Positions 36,706 to 46,406 are shown, counted from the stretch's first letter. The stretch is DNA of 64,000 nt from Hahella sp. CCB-MM4 (GCF_002260525.1 NZ_MRYI01000004.1:248001-312000), one strand, 5' to 3'. Program-made: numbers and translations. Notes: a model not told the origin generated them from the letters alone.

Positions 36706-37472
36706 TCTTCTGCTTCTTCGTTTTCGTCACGCGTTGTCATTACCACATATTCCCGATACTCAGCTCTCAGGAAATAGCGATCAGTTAAATAAAACCTCAA
36801 CCCCAAACCATAGTGGGTTGAATCCTCATCCCTATTTTCTTCCCTGACCAAGGTGGCTTTGGGCTTTATGTAAGCCACCCCTGTCCCAAGTGTAAAAAAT
36901 GGGGATATGCGCCACTGCGGAAAAGGTTGATGCACCAGGTTGATATTCCCTATAAGCACCTGGGAAAAATCACCCAGCACCTGTGAAACTCCCACTTCAG
37001 CCGACAGGTTAGGAGTAAACTGGTAACCCGCATATAGAGTATTAACCGCTGCTCCGCCAAAGCTTCCAGTCATCACCCCAGCTTCCCAGGTCCGGGAGTC
37101 ATAGTCATCATAACGGGGGTCGGAAAACGCCACATTCTCCCCTGTAGCATCAAGTGTTTTCTCAATATCATCCCGGTGAACCCATCCCTCTTCACCCTGT
37201 TTAACCCTGACTTTTATCCAATCGGTTTTACGTTTGATAAGTTCGATCCACTCATCTTTTTCCGCGACATAAAAAACAGGAAAACCTCGCCCTGGCCCCG
37301 TTCTTATTTCAACGTATGGTTCCACCACCTGAGTGGTCTGTATTTCATCATAAAACGGCCAATACCACGGTGCTCTACTACTTTCATCAGCAGCAGAGCA
37401 GTTCATCGACAAAAAGGCCAAAGCAATCCATAACCAAGCGAATTGCAAACTTCGCAGCGTCTTTTTTTGCAA
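36675..37472 (-). CDS. SH3-domain outer-membrane barrel protein
   Basis: A 265-residue protein that opens with TTG 37472; no ATG fits before the signal peptide (about 8-28). A bacterial SH3 domain (about 45-105) has VEIRTGPGRGFPVFYV, WIKVRVKQGEEGWVHRDD. A barrel of about 150 residues follows, ending EWKIGLSVFF with terminal Phe. SH3b domains usually bind peptidoglycan or proteins, so this could tie the barrel to the wall. It lies five bases after the heme lipoprotein gene and is homologous in its barrel part to the next gene (the DRYFLRAEYREYVVMTT type). Confidence 0.87.
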   Translation of the reverse strand: MQKKTLRSLQFAWLWIALAFLSMNCSAADESSRAPWYWPFYDEIQTTQVVEPYVEIRTGPGRGFPVFYVAEKDEWIELIKRKTDWIKVRVKQGEEGWVHRDDIEKTLDATGENVAFSDPRYDDYDSRTWEAGVMTGSFGGAAVNTLYAGYQFTPNLSAEVGVSQVLGDFSQVLIGNINLVHQPFPQWRISPFFTLGTGVAYIKPKATLVREENRDEDSTHYGLGLRFYLTDRYFLRAEYREYVVMTTRDENEEAEEWKIGLSVFF

Positions 37473-37477
37473 GAGGA

Positions 37478-40159
37478 TTAATCCTGAGGAATATCAAAGG
37501 GGTTATTATAGTACTGGGCGCCAATATCTACCCACTCTGCTATCAACTTTAATTCTGCCGCTGACAGGCGACCAACATGAGAGCCTGATTCAAACAGATC
37601 GAAGAAGTTGGTACTTCCAATTGCATTTGCGGCTCTTAAAGGTGGAGAAACAGTAACAGGTTGAGTTACCTGAGTAGGCATCATGGTATCGGGATCGATG
37701 ATTATTTCACCTTCATCATCCGTCTCATAGACAGGATTCCCTTCGTCATCAAATACCGGCTCCGCCACATCCACCAGATTACCATCAGCATCGAGTTCCA
37801 GCTTATTGTCCGTAAACAACAGTTCACGGAATGATTTAAACTGATCCGCATTCAAGTCAGAAATACCATCAGTTAAATCCAACTGCGCATTCGGAATCAT
37901 CGCGTTCATTCCATCAGTATTGGTATGACAGCTGGTACAAGTGTCTTCATCCGTATCAGCATCAGCACCGTCAAGACGCTCCAGACTCCACATCGGATGA
38001 ATATGTGTTTCATAGTTAATAACTATACGACACTTACTCGTCCACTCATCTGCGCAGTTAGTCGACATTGGCGCAGGAGTACCCAAGTCAGTGTACGCAT
38101 AACTGAAGTCTGGCTCTTTACTACCATCCGGCGCCCAATCATCAGAAAAGGTAATATCCGGCAGAAGCTCACGGGGACTTTCAGCTAACCGGGTAAAGGT
38201 CTGAGCCATGGTTTCGCCCATGTCGGCCGTCAACGTCACATCCGCACCGGGGAAACCTACTCCGGTAGTCAATGCACCTTTATTAATAGAAGGTGCCTGA
38301 GCGCTGCGCCTGCCGTGCGGAAGCTCACTATCCGCAGTATGGCACCCAACACATTCCAACTCTTCTCCAGGCCGCACCTGCAACCAGTTATTGTGCAATG
38401 GTGAAATACGTTTTCCATTGGCATCAAGGATACTGAATGCAATGGCGACATTGGCCGGCACCTTAAAGCGTGCTGACCCGTCAGGCTCCACAGGGACGTA
38501 CCCCAGAATCTCCCTCATGCGCAGATTCCCGGCCCTGCCGAATGCAAAACCGGGCACGTTAATCACATCGTTATCTGCACGGGATACCGGTTTCTCGACC
38601 CGTATGAATCTTGCCTCCCGCGACGAAGCAGGAGTCATCGTCGGGTTGGACACTACATCCAGGCCATCGTCAGTCGTGTCCGAACCATCAACATCGTAGA
38701 CACTTCGAATATCAATAATGCCGTAGCCTGAATTGTAGAGTTCTTCATCTACATCCACTCCTTCAACCACATCAGGAATATATGTAGGTAAGGACAGATC
38801 TTGCATGATCACAGCATCACTGTACATAACACCTTCTTTCGGCAGCACTATTGGAAGTTGCGTGTCAGTACTTGGACTGAATATCCACAATCCATATAGA
38901 GGTTCTGCTGCCTCATAATCATTTGAATCAAGCCGCTCCTGAGTACACGGATATATATCACCCTCGACGTCGTCAGATCTCACCAGCCTGCACTGACTCC
39001 AGCTTACGATCATCCTGCTGGTGCCATCCTGCAACGGCGCAGCAAAAGCGTACTTACCTGCAAGATTAATATCCTCGTTAGTCAGCACCTCTCCGTCCGT
39101 CAGCGACTCTTGACCACTGGCGCTAGCAACCCCATTTGAATAAAACGGCTGATCATGATCGGTATAACCATCAATATCGATAGCCACCAAATCAGCCCCA
39201 AAGAGGCTGGAAATATATGGACGCAAACTCACCATAATTCGCCCATCTTCCATTTCCAGGGGCCTGATAAAATGAACATTTGTCTCGTCCGACCCGGTAT
39301 CGTGAGAATGATGTCCATAAACCAGCTCCAGTTCCGTGCCGTCTGGATTAACCTGGTAAAGATCCATAACATCATTACCCGGTGCATGATTCCAACGGGT
39401 AAAAAGAATTTTTCCGCTCTGCAACAGAATGGGATCAAGATCACTGCTCTGATTGTATGTTATCTGATGAATATCAGAGCCATCGCTACCCATTACATGC
39501 AGACTCAGGGCAGGCTCGTCATTACCTTCATTCAAGGCAGGATATTGAGGTTTGTTCTCGTCCAGGAGGATCGCCTGGGATTGAGTCTGCCGGGTAGAGC
39601 TGAATACAATTCGTCCATCCGCCAGATAGCTGGGAGCAACATCCTGGCCATCTTCCGCGGTGTTGTTGGACTCAATGATTCTATGCAAGGATTTGGTAAG
39701 GCTGTCATACTCCCAAATATTCCAGGTGGGCTGCTCGTCTTCATCAGCCCCTTCGATCTCCGGTGCTCGCATGGCAAACAGCAGCTTGCTCCCATCATAG
39801 GAAATGGATAGGTCCTTAATGTCATAAGCTCCGGAAAATATGCCGGCGGTAACGTTTCTCTCCTGCGCACTTGGCGAAGCCTGATCACGAATAAACAGCT
39901 GAGCTCCGGGATTAAAGGCCAGAGGATCCCGCACATCGTTACTGACGAAATCTCCCTCAGCATTTATCGTGAGTGAGCGCTTTACATAAGCAATAGGGAT
40001 ATCCTGAACAACAGGGTCTTTACTTTGCCCTGAAGAGCCAATCCCCACACCATCACAGCCACCAAGCATTACGCCCAACATGCCGTAGATACTGACCCTT
40101 CTCAGTAACCCGCCGACTTCGCCATGACCAACATTCATTACTGGAGTCCGATTATTCAT
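37478..40159 (-). CDS. HzsA-related di-heme lipoprotein
   Basis: About 893 residues from ATG 40159 (a TTG at 40192 gives 904). The signal ends in a lipobox LGGC (near residue 36), so it is lipid-anchored. The N-terminal half is a beta-propeller of PD40/TolB type (FSSTRQTQSQAILL, ILFTRWNHAP). The middle has the HzsA-like block (GFAFGRAGNLRMREILGYVPVEPDGSARFKVPA). Two CxxCH heme sites follow: CVGCH (about 601) and CTSCH (about 739). It belongs to HzsA-related proteins, named after the hydrazine synthase alpha subunit, but no hydrazine genes are near. It is the first gene of the 11-gene operon. Confidence 0.87.
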   Translation of the reverse strand: MNNRTPVMNVGHGEVGGLLRRVSIYGMLGVMLGGCDGVGIGSSGQSKDPVVQDIPIAYVKRSLTINAEGDFVSNDVRDPLAFNPGAQLFIRDQASPSAQERNVTAGIFSGAYDIKDLSISYDGSKLLFAMRAPEIEGADEDEQPTWNIWEYDSLTKSLHRIIESNNTAEDGQDVAPSYLADGRIVFSSTRQTQSQAILLDENKPQYPALNEGNDEPALSLHVMGSDGSDIHQITYNQSSDLDPILLQSGKILFTRWNHAPGNDVMDLYQVNPDGTELELVYGHHSHDTGSDETNVHFIRPLEMEDGRIMVSLRPYISSLFGADLVAIDIDGYTDHDQPFYSNGVASASGQESLTDGEVLTNEDINLAGKYAFAAPLQDGTSRMIVSWSQCRLVRSDDVEGDIYPCTQERLDSNDYEAAEPLYGLWIFSPSTDTQLPIVLPKEGVMYSDAVIMQDLSLPTYIPDVVEGVDVDEELYNSGYGIIDIRSVYDVDGSDTTDDGLDVVSNPTMTPASSREARFIRVEKPVSRADNDVINVPGFAFGRAGNLRMREILGYVPVEPDGSARFKVPANVAIAFSILDANGKRISPLHNNWLQVRPGEELECVGCHTADSELPHGRRSAQAPSINKGALTTGVGFPGADVTLTADMGETMAQTFTRLAESPRELLPDITFSDDWAPDGSKEPDFSYAYTDLGTPAPMSTNCADEWTSKCRIVINYETHIHPMWSLERLDGADADTDEDTCTSCHTNTDGMNAMIPNAQLDLTDGISDLNADQFKSFRELLFTDNKLELDADGNLVDVAEPVFDDEGNPVYETDDEGEIIIDPDTMMPTQVTQPVTVSPPLRAANAIGSTNFFDLFESGSHVGRLSAAELKLIAEWVDIGAQYYNNPFDIPQD

Positions 40160-40799
40160 AATTCGAATGACTTCTTTAATTAAAGACCACAAGCTTCCGG
40201 AACAATCTAAACCGAATGATTACAACCGGCCACTCTATTTGTTTTGGTCTTTTTTTCCCAAAACAAACTATATACTCTTCAAGGGACACCTAAAGGGTAT
40301 GTAGAACCTATATATAGAGCCAGACTATCAATGTAACCGAATGTAATATCGTGAGTCTTACCACAAAAACAAGAATGCCTGTTCTATTACAATCAATCTC
40401 AGTTGTAAAGCAGGTATAAGTGTTTATAAAGAAAATTGCATAAAAATCAGTAAATAATGCTGACGAGGCAAGCTAAAATATAGACACCCTGAACACCAGT
40501 AGTCCATTTAGCCTAGCCCCAAGGATAGGTTAAACCAATTAGTATTTAGGTTAATATTAGAGCTGGGTTTAAAGGTTTATGAGAAAACAATAATGCTGAA
40601 ATAAAATCACGAAATATTTTAAGTGACATATATATTTCTCCATTTGATAAGTTTTCATCCCAACTTTTTTACCAGCAATGCAACACACTGTAATGTATGA
40701 TGCTGCAATTTGTGTTCGGATAGCCCTGTACTACCGACAAAATAAGAAGCAGTAACAACGATATCCCGCAAACGAAGACTGGAGTGTCGGAGATTTGAA
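40160..40799. promoter_or_regulatory. Divergent control region of two surface operons
   Basis: A 640-base AT-rich spacer with no convincing gene. It must hold the promoters of the minus-strand heme/barrel/TPR operon and of the plus-strand cytochrome cluster. It has a perfect ten-base dyad TTTGTTTTGG/CCAAAACAAA (40238-40247 and 40258-40267, ten-base spacer) close to the minus-strand gene, and a one-mismatch dyad TTTAGCCTA/TAGGTTAAA (40507-40515 and 40526-40534). A GGAG lies at about 40789, before ATG 40800. I could not fix -35/-10 boxes. Confidence 0.55.
40238..40267. promoter_or_regulatory. Perfect 10-base inverted repeat, operator candidate
   Basis: TTTGTTTTGG and CCAAAACAAA are separated by ten bases, mostly T. 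The half-sites are 20 bases apart, two turns of helix, which suits a dimeric regulator better than an RNA hairpin. It lies 79 bases upstream of the heme lipoprotein ATG. Confidence 0.5.
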
Positions 40800-42104
40800 A
40801 TGGTTGTAAATACTTTATGTCGTCTACCACATGGCAGATCTGCCAGAATCTTATCCTCTCTCACTCTAGGGGCGCTGATACTCTCCAGCAATGCATTTGG
40901 CTGGGGCACAGAAGACCAACGCAAACAGATTTTTGATCGTATCGCAGGGGTTCCGCCATCTGAATCAGAAATGACTGCAATGGATGCTGCCGGCAGTGCA
41001 GCCGAGGCAGCTCAGGTAGCCTTGGACAGCCCCTACTTTTATGATGTCACCCTGAAAAACATGGTGACGCCCTGGACAAACGAAGAACAAACCGTCTTCG
41101 CACCATTGAACGATTACACTGCCACCGTTATAGGGCTCGTTAGAGATAAAGCGGATTTTCGGAGCGTTCTTTATACTGACCAGGTTTATGTTGCCAAGTC
41201 GAGTTACCGGGACGCCAGCAACAATCCCCTTCCTGCTTATTCTCTGGCGAATAATAGCCATTACGAAGAAATTGAAGATTTAATGGACCGGGGCAACAGC
41301 CTGTTTGATATTTTGACCCCTACCACCCAAACACTACCTGCAGGTGCCCGGGCCGGAGTCATGAGCACTCGTGCTGCTGGGAGAGCCTTTTTCAGTGCAG
41401 GCACCAACCGGGCGATGCTCAGATTTACCTTGATCAACCATCTTTGTATGGATCTGGAACAGTTTAAGGATACATCGCTTCCCGCTGACCGAATTCGGCA
41501 GGACGTATCAAGAAGCCCAGGCGGGGACAGCAGCATATTCTTGAACAATTGTATCGGTTGCCATAGTGGAATGGATCCTTTGGTACAAGCCTTTGCCTAT
41601 TACGACTTTGACTATGGCGGAGATGATACCAACATCGAAAATGGTACCCTGGTATATAACTCCGCAGGAACGGTTGACCCCGACACCGTATCATTGCTCG
41701 ACGGATCTCCAAATCTCTCTCGCGTATCCGACCCTAACGTTCTATATAGAGTGCAGGACAAATACTTTATCAACTTCACCAACTTCCCCTATGGTTATGT
41801 CACCAATTCTGACCAATGGACCAATTATTGGAGAGAAGGAAGAAACAGCGGTGTGGAATGGAATGCAGGCGGCGAATCCCCTGGAGCATCGGGAATAGGA
41901 GCTGGAAGCCTCGGTAGAGAACTCGCCAACTCACAGGCATTTGCTCAGTGCCATGTTAAACGAGTATTTAAGACCGTGTGCCTCAGAGATCCGGATAGCG
42001 CCGCGGACGCCAATGAAATCACTAATCTGACAACATCGTTTATGGGCAGCGGATACCATCTGGACGAGGTATTCGCTTCGGCCGCTGCCTACTGCGTCGA
42101 ATAA
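40800..42104 (+). CDS. Exported mono-heme protein, DUF1588-like
   Basis: A 434-residue protein with a signal peptide (about 14-33, ending SSNAFG). One heme c motif NNCIGCHSGMDP lies near residue 249, and the surrounding DPLVQAFAYYDFD resembles the DPLGFAFENFD block of DUF1588/DUF1592 cytochromes. An upstream segment (VTPWTNEEQTVFAPLNDYTATVIGLVRD) also recalls that group. Such proteins usually pair with DUF1501 proteins, as here two genes on. GGAG lies seven bases before the ATG. First gene of the plus-strand cluster. The electron partner is unknown. Confidence 0.8.
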   Translation: MVVNTLCRLPHGRSARILSSLTLGALILSSNAFGWGTEDQRKQIFDRIAGVPPSESEMTAMDAAGSAAEAAQVALDSPYFYDVTLKNMVTPWTNEEQTVFAPLNDYTATVIGLVRDKADFRSVLYTDQVYVAKSSYRDASNNPLPAYSLANNSHYEEIEDLMDRGNSLFDILTPTTQTLPAGARAGVMSTRAAGRAFFSAGTNRAMLRFTLINHLCMDLEQFKDTSLPADRIRQDVSRSPGGDSSIFLNNCIGCHSGMDPLVQAFAYYDFDYGGDDTNIENGTLVYNSAGTVDPDTVSLLDGSPNLSRVSDPNVLYRVQDKYFINFTNFPYGYVTNSDQWTNYWREGRNSGVEWNAGGESPGASGIGAGSLGRELANSQAFAQCHVKRVFKTVCLRDPDSAADANEITNLTTSFMGSGYHLDEVFASAAAYCVE

Positions 42105-42120
42105 GAAAAGGATGAGAACA

Positions 42121-42198
42121 ATGACTGACAATGGCAATACATTTGTTCTTGGTAAGAGCGTGATTCTAATCACACACAACTTGTATACCACCAGATAA
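42121..42198 (+). CDS. Possible 25-residue peptide between cytochrome genes
   Basis: ATG 42121 is preceded by AAGGATGAG (about six to nine bases away) and the frame closes at TAA 42196-42198, encoding MTDNGNTFVLGKSVILIT and seven more residues. It lies in the 110-base gap between two heme protein genes. It may be a leader that couples translation, or chance; evidence is only the ribosome site. Confidence 0.25.
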   Translation: MTDNGNTFVLGKSVILITHNLYTTR

Positions 42199-42214
42199 AG
42201 CAGTCGGGCACATT

Positions 42215-44725
42215 ATGATGAATTCAGCAGTTTTAAACGTTTTCACTCGTGCAGTGTCGGGCCTTCTTGTTGCGCTCGCACTGGCAACGGTTACCGGTTG
42301 TGGTGGCGGAGGAGCTGGAACTGAAGCACTCCCAAATACCGGAACCGTGACTTCCAGTAATTACAACGGCCCCTCTCCAAAGACGGAAGACGTCCAGCTC
42401 TTCAAGCTGAATGTCTGGGACAATCTTGTCGGCTCCAACCGTTGTGGCTCATGTCATGGTACTGGAGGTCAATCACCCCAGTTCGTCCGTTCAGATAACA
42501 TTAACTCAGCCTACGAGGCAGCCAACACAGTAGTGAATCTGAATGAACCCTCAGAGTCCACTATGGTGCAAAAAGTCGGAGGCGGTCATAACTGCTGGCT
42601 GTCTTCACCCCAAGCTTGCGCAGACACTATTACCCAGTACATCACACGATGGGCAGGTGGCAGTACGGGAGAAGTTCAACGTGTTGTATTGCAATCAGTT
42701 ACAGATCTGCAGGATCCAGGTGAAACACTTACACTAAGTGATGACTCATCAGACTATAGTGCACTCTACGATCTGTTCACGGGTCCGGCAAAATGCAGTC
42801 GCTGCCACTCCCAGGACAGCACAGGACAAAAACAATCACCCTATTTTGCAGATACCTCGCAGGCCACCCGCGCAGCCAATCTGGCCATGGCCTACGATGC
42901 CGCCAAGTCAAAAATTGATGTCAACAGCCCAGAACTTTCACGGTTTTATATTCGTCTGAAAAATGAATCCCATAACTGCTGGACAGACTGTGACAGTGAT
43001 GCCCAGGCAATTCTTGATCTTATAGTCGCCCTTGCCGGCAGCCTGGAGACAACGGCCCTGCCTGACGGTACCATATCGAGCAAACTTTCTCCCAAACTGG
43101 CCGATGGAACTCCCGCCAGCTCTGGAGGTCGTTATGAATCAAACGTCATCGCCAAGTGGGAATTCAAGACTGGTGACGGAACTATTGCCTATGACACCAG
43201 CGGCGTGGAACCTGCTATCAACCTGAACCTTATTGGAGACGTCTCCTGGGTAGGTGGCTGGGGTATTAGCCTTAACGGTGGCAAGGCTCAAGGAACTACA
43301 GCCAGTAGTAAGAAAGTTCACGACCTGATTAAAACTACCGGCGAATATTCCGTCGAAGCCTGGGTCGCCCCTGGCAATGTGACACAAGAAGGTCCGGCAG
43401 TGATTGTTAACTATGGTGGCAGCGATATACGTCGCAACTTTACCATTGGTCAAACAATGTATAACTATGACTATCTCCATCGCAGCAGTACCACTGGCCT
43501 AAATGGAGACCCAGCTCTTTCCACTCCGGATGGAGATGAAGTATTACAAGCAACTCTGCAGCATGTTGTAGCGACTTTCAGTCCATCAGCAGGACGTAAA
43601 CTTTACGTCAACGGTCGTTTGATTGATGAGCCGGATCCATCCTCCCCCGGAAATCTGGTTGACTGGAATGATACCTATGCATTGGTTATGGGCAGCGAGC
43701 CCTCAGGAGCCAATGTCTGGCAAGGCACCATTCGGATGGTTGCAATTCACAATCGGGCGCTGACTGCTGAACAAATTGAGAACAACTATGATGTAGGTGT
43801 CGGCCAGAAGTTTTATCTCCTGTTCAACATTTCTGAACATATCGATTTGCCGGAGAGTTATATCGTATTCGAGGTAAGTCAGTTCGACAGTTACAGCTAT
43901 CTGTTCAATGCGCCCTTCTTTATCAGCCTTGACTCAAATGTTACTCCAGAAAACATTTCCATTGGGGGAATGCGCATTGGCATCAACGGTGAAGAAGCCA
44001 AGGCTGGGCAGGCCTTTACCAATCTGCTCGTCGACGAGCTTGATTCTGCCTATTACACCCCTGAGCAAGGAGAGCAATTGTCGAATGTTGGAACAATTAT
44101 TGGTCTCAAGTCCGGACCAGACAATGATCAGTTCTTCCTGATATTTGACGAACTAAATGGGGAAACAGGCGTCGTCAGCGATCCCGGCGATAAGGCGGAC
44201 CATTTGGCGATCGATATTGCTGACTCTCCACAACCCCGAATTGGCGTGAGAAACTTTGGAGAGATCAGCGCCTCAATGGCCAAGCTAACAGGCGTTACTC
44301 CAGAGGTAGTGAACTCGCAGTTTGATAATTTCAGCGAATTTGAACGGTCTATGCCGGCTGACGACAACGCATTATCCTTTGTCCCATCACACCCTGTTGC
44401 CATTACTCAGTTGGCCATTCTGTACTGCGATGCACTGATCAATGACACCAGCCTCAGAGATGGCGTATTTGATAGTGGCTTATTCAGTGGCGCAGATTTT
44501 TCCGGCCCGGACAAAAACACATTAATCGATAATCTTTACGATGCCTTTATCGGCAACGGCTTTGAATTTCAGCCAGAAAATGCTGATGTAGAAGATGCTG
44601 TTGGTACGTTAGTCGATAATCTAGCAGCAGACTGTGCAGGTAGCTGTAACAGCACACAAACAGCTAACGTTGTAAAAGGGGCCTGCGCTGCAGTACTGGG
44701 TAGCGCCACTATGATGGTTCAATAG
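42215..44725 (+). CDS. Di-heme LamG-domain lipoprotein
   Basis: An 836-residue lipoprotein; the lipobox is VTGC (about Cys29), followed by GGGGAG. It contains two copies of a heme module: RCGSCHG (about 79) with GGHNCWLSS (about 126), then KCSRCHS (about 193) with ESHNCWTDC (about 253). In each copy a CxxCH is followed about 47-60 residues later by HNCW and an amphipathic helix. A LamG/concanavalin-like domain (about 310-530, YSVEAWVAPGN, RKLYVNGRLIDEP, GTIRMVAIHNRALT) follows, then a C-terminal region of unknown fold. LamG domains bind sugars or proteins, so this is probably a surface heme adhesin. Confidence 0.85.
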   Translation: MMNSAVLNVFTRAVSGLLVALALATVTGCGGGGAGTEALPNTGTVTSSNYNGPSPKTEDVQLFKLNVWDNLVGSNRCGSCHGTGGQSPQFVRSDNINSAYEAANTVVNLNEPSESTMVQKVGGGHNCWLSSPQACADTITQYITRWAGGSTGEVQRVVLQSVTDLQDPGETLTLSDDSSDYSALYDLFTGPAKCSRCHSQDSTGQKQSPYFADTSQATRAANLAMAYDAAKSKIDVNSPELSRFYIRLKNESHNCWTDCDSDAQAILDLIVALAGSLETTALPDGTISSKLSPKLADGTPASSGGRYESNVIAKWEFKTGDGTIAYDTSGVEPAINLNLIGDVSWVGGWGISLNGGKAQGTTASSKKVHDLIKTTGEYSVEAWVAPGNVTQEGPAVIVNYGGSDIRRNFTIGQTMYNYDYLHRSSTTGLNGDPALSTPDGDEVLQATLQHVVATFSPSAGRKLYVNGRLIDEPDPSSPGNLVDWNDTYALVMGSEPSGANVWQGTIRMVAIHNRALTAEQIENNYDVGVGQKFYLLFNISEHIDLPESYIVFEVSQFDSYSYLFNAPFFISLDSNVTPENISIGGMRIGINGEEAKAGQAFTNLLVDELDSAYYTPEQGEQLSNVGTIIGLKSGPDNDQFFLIFDELNGETGVVSDPGDKADHLAIDIADSPQPRIGVRNFGEISASMAKLTGVTPEVVNSQFDNFSEFERSMPADDNALSFVPSHPVAITQLAILYCDALINDTSLRDGVFDSGLFSGADFSGPDKNTLIDNLYDAFIGNGFEFQPENADVEDAVGTLVDNLAADCAGSCNSTQTANVVKGACAAVLGSATMMVQ

Positions 44726-44748
44726 ACGGAAGTAGCGAATAGTCTGAC

Positions 44749-44768
44749 GGCGCGACCAATATCGCGCC
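44749..44768 (+). terminator. Hairpin between LamG and DUF1501-like genes
   Basis: A seven-base-pair stem GGCGCGA/TCGCGCC with a six-base loop and a TGCTT tail. It is weak as a terminator and may attenuate or stabilise the message inside the cluster. Confidence 0.4.
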
Positions 44769-44820
44769 TGCTTGAAAGAATTTAACCACTGCTTGCAGTA
44801 ACGTTTGAGGTAGCCTAGTC

Positions 44821-46380
44821 ATGGCAAGAAAACAAAGAAGTCTTCATCCTGACGAACCACTCCGCCATTCAGACCACCGACGCCCGGTGAGCCGTAGAGA
44901 GTTTATATCTCAAGGATTCTTATCTGGCGGTGCAGCAGCTTTTGGCCTATCCCCTTTAGCGTCCTTATTGTTTGCTCGTAAAGCGAACGCATTGGACCTG
45001 GGAAGTGCCTTTGACAGTAACCCGGATAATCTTAGATCACTTTGCAACGTAGGCTTCCTAGGAGCGAATAAAGTACCCTTTATTTGTTTCGATTTATCTG
45101 GTGGCGCTAATATCGCAGGGTCAAATGTTTTGGTAGGTGGTGAAGGTGGTCAGGAAGATGTACTAACTACCGCTGGTTACTCTAAGCTAGGCATTAAAAG
45201 CGACAACATCCCTTCACCCGGAGGGGCATCAAGCTTTATTAATGAAGAGTTTGGCCTCAGGTTCCACAGTACCAGCGCAATGCTGGAAGGCATGATGGAA
45301 ACTGCACGAGCAACAACTCGGGGCTTTATTAATGGTATGGTTATTCCGGCTCGCTCAGAAAACGACACAGCCAACAATCCTCATAACCCTACTTTCGGGA
45401 TATATCGAGCAGGTGCCGATGGTGGTCTGCTTTCGCTTATCGGCTCTAGAAACAGTGAGTCTGGCGGCAATTCCATGGCGCCCCCATCTCTCGTCGTGCC
45501 TTCTGCACTTCCAACCAAAATAGACCGGGCCTCAGATTCTCTCGGACTGGTAGATACAGGCAAGCTGACCACTCTGCTGGATACAGCAAAAGCCGTTAAC
45601 GTTATGGAAGCTATGTATAAAATCACTAACGCCAAGCTCTCAACGATTGACAGCGGTGATGGGGATGATACAACCAACCAGATTCGTTGCGCCTACGCAA
45701 AGAGCGCAGACAACATTGAAACCTATGGCGACCAAAGCCAGCTAGACATACGCCAAGATGAACATATCCTCCTAGGCGCCGACCCTATCTTCAGTGAAGA
45801 GCTTTTTAATCAAAGTCGTGAATATGAGAAAACAGCAACCATTATGAAGCTTGTTATTAATGGCTTCGCCGGTGCTGGCACGATCACCATGGGTGGATAT
45901 GATTACCATACTGGAGACAGAGTCACTGGTGAAGCCAGGGACAAGCGTGCAGGACACTGTATTGGTGCATGTCTTGAGTACGCACACCGTGTAGGTAAGC
46001 CGCTGATGATTTATGTTTTCTCTGATGGAGGTATTTCCAGTAATGGACGCGAAGATCCTAATGCAGGCGGAAAACCTGAGTGGACTGGCGACAACCAAGC
46101 CACCGGCGCAGCATTCATTCTTGTCTATAACCCAAGCGGCGTGACCTCCATACGCAATCAATTGGGCTACATGACCCCAGAAGGCAATGCGGCTACCAAT
46201 GGCAGCCCTGCAGCAAACAGCGTGACTCAGTTGGTTAATACCGTCATTCTAAATTACATGGCGCTGCATGATGAAATAGGTAATTTCTCCAGTATCTTTG
46301 GCGGCGCAGACCATGGCCTTGGTAGCGACCTTAATTCACTAGTAGGATTCGAACCCATAGTCAGCGGGACGATCAGTTAA
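44821..46380 (+). CDS. Tat-exported DUF1501-like protein
   Basis: A 519-residue protein. A twin-arginine signal (SRREFISQGFLSGGAAA, about 24-40, cleavage near RKANA 57) sends it folded through Tat. The mature part has FICFDLSGGANIAGSNVLVGG and, later, AGTITMGGYDYHTGDR and LMIYVFSDGGISSNGR, which recall the alkaline-phosphatase-like fold of DUF1501 proteins (metal-site Asp/His). DUF1501 proteins often go with DUF1588/DUF1592 heme proteins. GAGG lies nine bases before the ATG. A strong terminator follows, so the first three plus-strand genes form one unit. Enzyme activity is not known. Confidence 0.82.
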   Translation: MARKQRSLHPDEPLRHSDHRRPVSRREFISQGFLSGGAAAFGLSPLASLLFARKANALDLGSAFDSNPDNLRSLCNVGFLGANKVPFICFDLSGGANIAGSNVLVGGEGGQEDVLTTAGYSKLGIKSDNIPSPGGASSFINEEFGLRFHSTSAMLEGMMETARATTRGFINGMVIPARSENDTANNPHNPTFGIYRAGADGGLLSLIGSRNSESGGNSMAPPSLVVPSALPTKIDRASDSLGLVDTGKLTTLLDTAKAVNVMEAMYKITNAKLSTIDSGDGDDTTNQIRCAYAKSADNIETYGDQSQLDIRQDEHILLGADPIFSEELFNQSREYEKTATIMKLVINGFAGAGTITMGGYDYHTGDRVTGEARDKRAGHCIGACLEYAHRVGKPLMIYVFSDGGISSNGREDPNAGGKPEWTGDNQATGAAFILVYNPSGVTSIRNQLGYMTPEGNAATNGSPAANSVTQLVNTVILNYMALHDEIGNFSSIFGGADHGLGSDLNSLVGFEPIVSGTIS

Positions 46381-46406
46381 ACTGGTTCTGCATCCCAGAG
46401 GTATAT

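Noticed and set aside
37478-40159. Hydrazine synthase function
   Set aside because: Only the HzsA-like part is present; no HzsB/C or other anammox genes are in the window.
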